Of a stretch of 64,000 bases of DNA, positions 58,302 through 64,000 are shown piece after piece. Below the pieces are notes generated by a model. The model searched no databases. It saw only the letters and a program-made list of their open reading frames with translations, and was not told where the DNA came from. Source of the DNA: Symsagittifera roscoffensis (Eukaryota; Xenacoelomorpha; Acoela; Convolutidae); assembly GCF_963678635.1 (NCBI RefSeq), contig NC_087070.1, forward strand, positions 8,282,539 to 8,346,538. Direction: 5' to 3'. The stretch's first letter is position 1. Every line of letters begins with the position of its first letter. A program made the position numbers and the translations under genes.

Positions 58302-60287
58302 TTTGAAATTGACTGCTTATTTGGGAGTCAAACGTTACACCGACTTCTTACCAATCGGTTTGCTAGTTTTAAATTGACTTTACAAAATTCGACGATTGAA
58401 AATTTATATTGTAAAGCCAAATTATTTGTCTTCCAAAAAAATTTTCAATGATTTTTTTCTTTAATTTTTAGATCTAATTTTACCGCCAAAAATGTTGAGA
58501 AAAAAACAGTGTTTTCCAGGCAGATTTTTTGACCTTTCCTGATCTGAAACTTACCTGACCTTAAACTCTAAAGTCACGACAACACATCGGGTCAATTTCG
58601 TTTGAATGAGTCATTTGGCGGCGCAAAATTCAGTCTAGTTTGATATGACAGTGTACTAAATTGAATGCGGTCAAGTAACCTAATGCTCCGTGGAATAAAG
58701 AAGTAAATTCTATCCAGGATAACTAGGAAAAGGCAAGGGACGGAGGAATAGGAGCTAAGCTATATACTGCAAGTGAAATAAACGCCTCAACTCAATCTAA
58801 AGCTCCTTCGGAGTATTAAAATAGAAAAGCATGAGCCGAATAATATTCAAAAGCAAATGTGCTTTACTTTAGCTAGCTCTGTGCTATTATGTGCCTCTCT
58901 TTCTATCTCTATCTTTATACGTGTATTCGCATACTTTGAGTTGAACAAACTAGTATGACTAGCATTCGATTTCACAATTTGAGGCCTAAATAAAAGCTTC
59001 CCCCTTTAAATTACACTTTTGCGCAATAGAAGAGAGAAATTGCGCGTATTTTGTATGACTATGTGCTCTAGTGTTGAATCAATTCGCGTGAGTAGGACTA
59101 AATTCCCTGCTGCATCATTCCAAAATTGACAATTCCCCGGAATTAAAGTCGTCGTAAGAGCGGAGCGGTCTGCGGTTTGCCAAATAATTTTTGTTGTTTA
59201 TTAAAAGCAGATTTTGAAGAGCTGCTGCTATTTAGACGCAATAGATTTCGATTTGGACAAAGCAAGAGGAATGCCCGTGTTACTTTGTAGATTACACCTG
59301 GGGAAAAAGGCAGATAGATTATCTTCAAATTTGAACTTTTAGTTTCTACTGACAGAAAGAAAGTCGAATTTGTAATTAGCTAAAACAATCAGCCATGTTT
59401 TAAGATAGGCTATGCAAATTGCGTGGTGAACTTACTCTGCGTGACCAAATTGAGGTTATCTGTGTCATCGCTTTAAAATTGACCAATCAGAAAGCGAGTT
59501 ATGTCTAAGCTTTAGCTTGTTTAATACATTGCATAAAATGCTTAAGAAATACCGCAAGATGGCGGACTAAATTAATTAAGTTCACTACGTACGCATTAGT
59601 AAACAAATCACACAAATTCCACCCTTCCATAGAATACAGAAAGCAAGATTTTAAAAAAAGTATGCAAAAAATACAGTAACGGGTAACTCAGTCACATGTG
59701 AGCTTGACCTACTTTTACCATAAAGCATCCTTTTTACTGATTGATAGATATACAATTTTGGGTTTTCACTAATTTATGTCCAGAAGTATGCTAAAATTTG
59801 AAACGAATTTGTTTCGACGAATCGACTGAAAGAACCTTGAGAAATGACAGATTCAAGTTATACGAGTTTTTCTGTTTTGCCGCCCCGGTCGAAAATTAAG
59901 TAGGATCACCCGCACAATATCGCACCCAAATTGTTTTTGAGCTTCATGAGCAAAAAAATTACGCTCGATGCTGCACCGAAAATGGAAGTTGTAAAAAAGT
60001 CTCAAATTTTGTCAAGAGAATTAATAGGGGGGTGGCCACCCGCTTTCTCCGCCTACTCTCCGACACGATATTGCTTATGGCATTTGAAATTTATGGTCTT
60101 TAAATATTTTTTCTTGATATACACCTGTTAATTGAATCAATTTAGGCTACACTCAAAGTACACCAAGTTAATTTTTTTATCTTGCCCCTAAATCGATTTG
60201 GCAACAAACTTCGGTTTTATGAAGTCTCCGCGGATTTATTTTTTCAATCCCCTTGTCTGATTTTTCTGAAATTCAATTTTGACTGTC
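58302..60287 (-). other. 5' flank of right NLK copy
   Basis: Counterpart of 1197-3195. The outermost 125 bp are visibly more diverged (around ten or more differences) than the exon-proximal part. No additional gene. Confidence 0.6.
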
Positions 60288-61000
60288 AATCAAACCACCT
60301 CCAGAAATAAACGGACAGCCAGGTTTAAACGGTGACTTGCACAGCCGATAAGCGGTACAGGCAAAAGGTCTTCAACTTTCTTATTCCTACTTTTATCTCG
60401 TTGTTTACCATCTCGTTTTTCCAGTTTGGATGATCTTTTAAGATATGAGATTAAAAATTGGTGTTCCCGGTACTAAGTGCTCGCTTCCTGGGTTTCGAGC
60501 CACAAAGGCACTGAAAATACCCCTCTTCTATCTCAGAATTGAAAAATTTAACGGCTTCTTTGCTCAAATTTTCAACAGTTCACAATTTGAACCTGCGCAC
60601 GAGTTTGATCAAGTAGGAAAGTGAAACTGGCGAACGGGAAACAACCTGTTAAGCAAACAAAACGACCGATGCAAACGTTTGAAGTGTTTGCGTGGGGCAC
60701 CACAATAATTTTTTAATTCAGCCATAATAATTGCAAATTTCACAAACCGCATAATTGTCCCCTGGAAATATCAAAAAATAATAATTGTAGATATTATATT
60801 GCAATTATTTAAAATTTAATTATTTTTTTAACAAGCATGGCAGGCAGGGCCTCGTAATATTACATTGCAATGCTTTTGTGGCGAAAAAAAATTTATTGAT
60901 ATCGCTAGATCTTGAAAACAAACAATTGTTTCAAAACATAAATCATTGTTCAAATTACAACAATTATTGCTCTAAAAGAGAATTAACAGTTTTTTGGTCC
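60288..61000. other. Right-edge unique sequence, nothing recognised
   Basis: Not shared with the left edge. AT-rich with no open frame of note, no recognisable RNA gene or element. Confidence 0.6.
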
Positions 61001-61447
61001 CTGTAGAATTGGTGAATCTACTGTATTTCCTGCTATAGTAACTTGAGCGTAAGATTGATTCGTCATTAAGTTAAGTAGCACAGCAAACAAAGGGTAAAGT
61101 TCGAGATAGTTCAATCTTCGAAAATATAATCCCTCCTTCGGCGGAAAATGCAGGGGGAGTAAGATTTGCAAACCCCCCCAAAAAAATTGGAACTAAGAAA
61201 GCTAATGTTAAGAAATTCAGAGGAGCGATACTATAGATGATTTGAACCGGACAAACAAAAATCGGGACCCCTCAGACAATTGGGGGGCAAGTGATAACGG
61301 TCCCCGGAAGTGTAAATGGCCCTATCAGAACTCGGTAACTAGCGGTTGGAATAGACTCAAATTCTAGCATGTTGTAGGCCTAGTTAAGGGGATGTGAAGT
61401 TTGGAAACCCAGACCCCTCAGACCCCCACCTCCGGTTTTATGCCCTA
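61001..61447 (+). repeat. Long direct repeat, copy 1 (about 447 bp)
   Basis: Begins CTGTAGAATTGGTGAATCTA, contains CTCCTTCGGCGGAAAATGCA and CTCGGTAACTAGCGGTTGGA, ends GGTTTTATGCCCTA. Repeats in the same orientation at 62474-62923 with scattered differences. Possible long terminal repeat; alternative is a tandem segmental duplication. Confidence 0.85.
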
Positions 61448-62473
61448 AGAATTTAATTGGATATAACTACAATTCTAATCCTGCTAGTGGCTACGTTCAG
61501 ATGAATAAAGCTGAAACTGACCGCAGATTGAAAGCAAATGTTGGTTCTAATTTACTTTCGGCGACCAATTTGGGATTAAATTACTACAAGCCAGACCAAG
61601 AGGTCGTTTATGGTCTCTGTATACAACTGGCAAAGAATGTTGCTGATGTTTACAACTGTCTGAGAGGTTACTATTCAAAGTTCAACTCAGATAATTAGTT
61701 ACTAACCTAAATGCTAAATACGAAAATTTGACAACCAAAAATGTTTTTGCTTTTGTTAAGATCGATCGTCGATCGTGGTTGCTCAGAAGACAAATAATCA
61801 GTAAGTTTCTTTGAAGTGCAAAGAAAAAAGACTGTATAATTTGACGAACTCTGAGTGGGTTTTTTCAATCGGTGAACTCAATCATTTTTTATTCTGATTT
61901 TGTTCACCGGAGTTTTTTTCGCGACTAAAATCATATTTCATCCCAATAACTGTTTCGTACTATCGCCCCTTGTGTGGTGTAAGTGAGATAAACGCAGAGA
62001 CTCCATTTCCAAACTTCATTATTTTGCATATGGATTCAAATAACTTGCTCGTTTATAGTTGGATCAAATAAACTCGACCTTGAATAAGGATAAACTCCAG
62101 GTTATGTCACGACTTGTCGAAGTTTGGGATGAGGATGAAGTGAACAAAACAATTGAATTACAGCAAAAACAGTGCCGTGGCAGAAAGCTTCGTCGCCATA
62201 TAAACCGGAATATGGGTGAAGTTAGAGAATCAATTAAGTATACAGTGGTGCATATAGTTGTGTTGAAAGCTGGAGAGTAGTACAAGGCGGTGTAGTATAG
62301 CAGAAAAAGCGAAAGTCTAGTTAAGCAAAAAAAGGTGTTGTGAGAGTGGTTAGCTATTGCATAATGAGTCGATTTGAGGTGTTAGATTGGACTATATACC
62401 TTATTAGAAAGACGGTAACAAAAAAATTTTGTCATTAGCATCATTCGGGAGAATAATAGACTAGAAGGGAAGA
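61448..62473 (+). other. Interval between the direct repeats (about 1.03 kb)
   Basis: Two short open frames, 61501-61698 (65 aa) and 62059-62280 (73 aa, Lys/Arg-rich second half). Neither shows protease, RT or integrase motifs. The interval ends with the purine run AGAAGGGAAGA (62463-62473), directly abutting copy 2, as a polypurine tract would. Confidence 0.45.
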
Positions 62474-62923
62474 CTGTAGAATTTGTGAATCTACTGTATT
62501 TCAAGCTATAGTAACCTGAGCGTAAGATTGAATCGACATTAAGTTAAGTAGCACAGCGAACAAGGGGTAAAGTTCGAAATAGTTCAATCTTCGAAGATAT
62601 AGTCCCTCCTTCGGCGGAAAATGCAGGGGGAGTAAGATTTGTAACCCCCCCCCCCCCACAAATCGGAACTACGAAAGCTGATGTTATGAAATTCAGGCGA
62701 GCGATACTAGAGATGATTTGACCCAGGCAAACAAAAATCGGAACCCCTCAGACAATTGGGGGGCAAGTGATAATGGTTCCCGGAAGTGTAAATGGCCCTA
62801 TCAGAACTCGGTAACTAGCGGTTGGAATAGACTCAAAATCTAGTATGTTGTAGGCCTAGTTAAGGGGATGTTAAGTTTGGAAACCCAGACCCCTCAGACC
62901 TCCTTCTCCGGTTTTATGCCCTA
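62474..62923 (+). repeat. Long direct repeat, copy 2 (about 450 bp)
   Basis: Partner of 61001-61447, starting CTGTAGAATTTGTGAATCTA and ending GGTTTTATGCCCTA. Contains a C13 run where copy 1 has a shorter C6-A6 junction. Confidence 0.85.
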
Positions 62924-64000
62924 TGCAAATAGACCCCACCCCGACTTCCGGGATTTGTTTCTCGGCCACCGATGAGCGCAGGGAGCTGAAACTTGGGGGG
63001 ATAGCATAGGTAGTGGCAGGATACATCTTGTGTTATAATTTGAAACAAATCCAGCGGTTGAACCGGAAGTTATTAGCACTTTGGAAAACAACCCCTTAAA
63101 CCGGAAGTAGGCAATTTACGCAAAATAATGAGCGAGGCCATATCAATTTTATGGCGGCATCAGATACTACAGTTCATCCCCAAAAAAAACCCTAGTGATT
63201 GAAACCCCTCCGATGACTCCTTCCGTTGTTAATAGCTTTTTCACGGGAAAAGTGATAATGGACCTTAGTAATGGGATAACTTAGGAAGAAGTAACGGGAT
63301 GTGGATGAAACATGGTAGTTAGGGCCCCATGGGATTCTAAACCCAAAATGGAAGTTTGACACCGGGTGACCCCGGGGTGATCTCAAATTGACTTTTGGGC
63401 GCTTAGGACCTATTTGTATAGAAAACCTCGGGATTAACACCGGAAGGTGGCGTATTCCCCAGCCCAACCCCTGGAAATGAGAATGGTTCATCTTGCTAAA
63501 AAGTTGGGAGGAAAACTTATATATCGGGAGGTAAAGCAGAAGCTGATAGAGATATAGTTTTTACATTGCAACCTTGGAGTAGAGGATTTAATTTAAAATG
63601 GACTAGGTAAACATTGGGTTCAAATTAGCTTGGCGGGTGATCTATTAATAGCAACTCAACTAGACTAAAAGAAAATTTGTCCCAGAGGAAATAGATCGTA
63701 ATAGGACCGCGGCATGAGAGTTAAGTTTCCTAAGTAGTATGAACGGACGGGAAATTTACTTGGCTCTCCGGGGGTGACTTTCTGGTTCGATTTGACCCCT
63801 GATAGACGAACTACGTTCACCTGATAGCTAGAAGGTCGGGATTGGAATAGAGTAGAGATAGAAAGTTTAGATGCCTAAAATGATTTAGCTACCCATAAAA
63901 AGGGTCTCCCCCTACCCTTGAGAGGTCGGAACGTTAACGGGATAATTAAAATAAAGACCTTGGAAGGAATACTGAGTAAACATGGCTTGGCTTAGAGGTT
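62924..64000. other. Right-edge GC-richer sequence, unrecognised
   Basis: Higher GC than any intron and different in texture. Contains CCGGAAGT or its complement at 62944, 63063 and 63101 and the palindrome ACCCCGGGGT near 63370. A minus-strand open frame at 63192-63491 (99 aa) resembles no family I know. May be part of an unidentified repeat continuing outside the window. Confidence 0.4.

Larger units (their letters stand above)
30773..60287. repeat. Right arm of 29.5-kb inverted duplication
   Basis: Reverse-complement counterpart of 1197-30572, beginning at the exact base mirrored by the other side of the gap and ending at GACTGTC (60281-60287), beyond which the two sides share nothing. 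It carries the second NLK gene on the minus strand with all exons intact. Confidence 0.97.

Overview
The window is eukaryotic nuclear DNA from an invertebrate animal. Evidence for this is a spliced single-copy kinase gene with GT-AG introns, AT-rich introns of 0.3-8 kb, a tRNA-derived SINE and non-LTR retroelement debris. I cannot name the species. There is no bacterial-style operon, no free-standing tRNA or rRNA gene and no CRISPR array.

The dominant structure is a giant inverted repeat. Bases 1197-30572 (left arm) reappear as the reverse complement at 30773-60287 (right arm), with a 200-N gap at 30573-30772 between them. Both arms stop at the same base next to the gap. Each arm carries one complete seven-exon gene for Nemo-like kinase (NLK, an atypical MAP kinase of the CMGC group): left copy on + (CDS 3196-27374), right copy on - (CDS 58301-33965). 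All seven exons have identical lengths in the two copies (707, 130, 166, 169, 229, 298 and 143 nt of coding sequence). All six introns differ in length. The two 613-residue proteins differ at only two N-terminal residues (A20P, S83N). This pattern best fits two haplotypes of one locus scaffolded tail to tail (uncollapsed allelic contigs), although a real segmental inverted duplication cannot be excluded from sequence alone.

The introns hold most of the other structure. An interspersed repeat of about 450 bp occurs about eight times per arm, always in the NLK sense direction; several copies end in a short CCAAC/GTTGG hairpin. An antisense tRNA-derived SINE lies 11 nt from the exon 3 donor. A decayed retroelement ORF sits in intron 1, and there are several minisatellites and hairpins.

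The outermost segments are not shared between arms. The left edge (1-1196) holds a decayed sequence with an SDH motif typical of LINE endonucleases, on -. The right edge (60288-64000) is GC-richer, with a 445-450 bp direct repeat flanking about 1 kb, possibly a small terminal-repeat retroelement. NLK itself has one notable oddity: the activation-loop TQE motif reads TLE in both copies.
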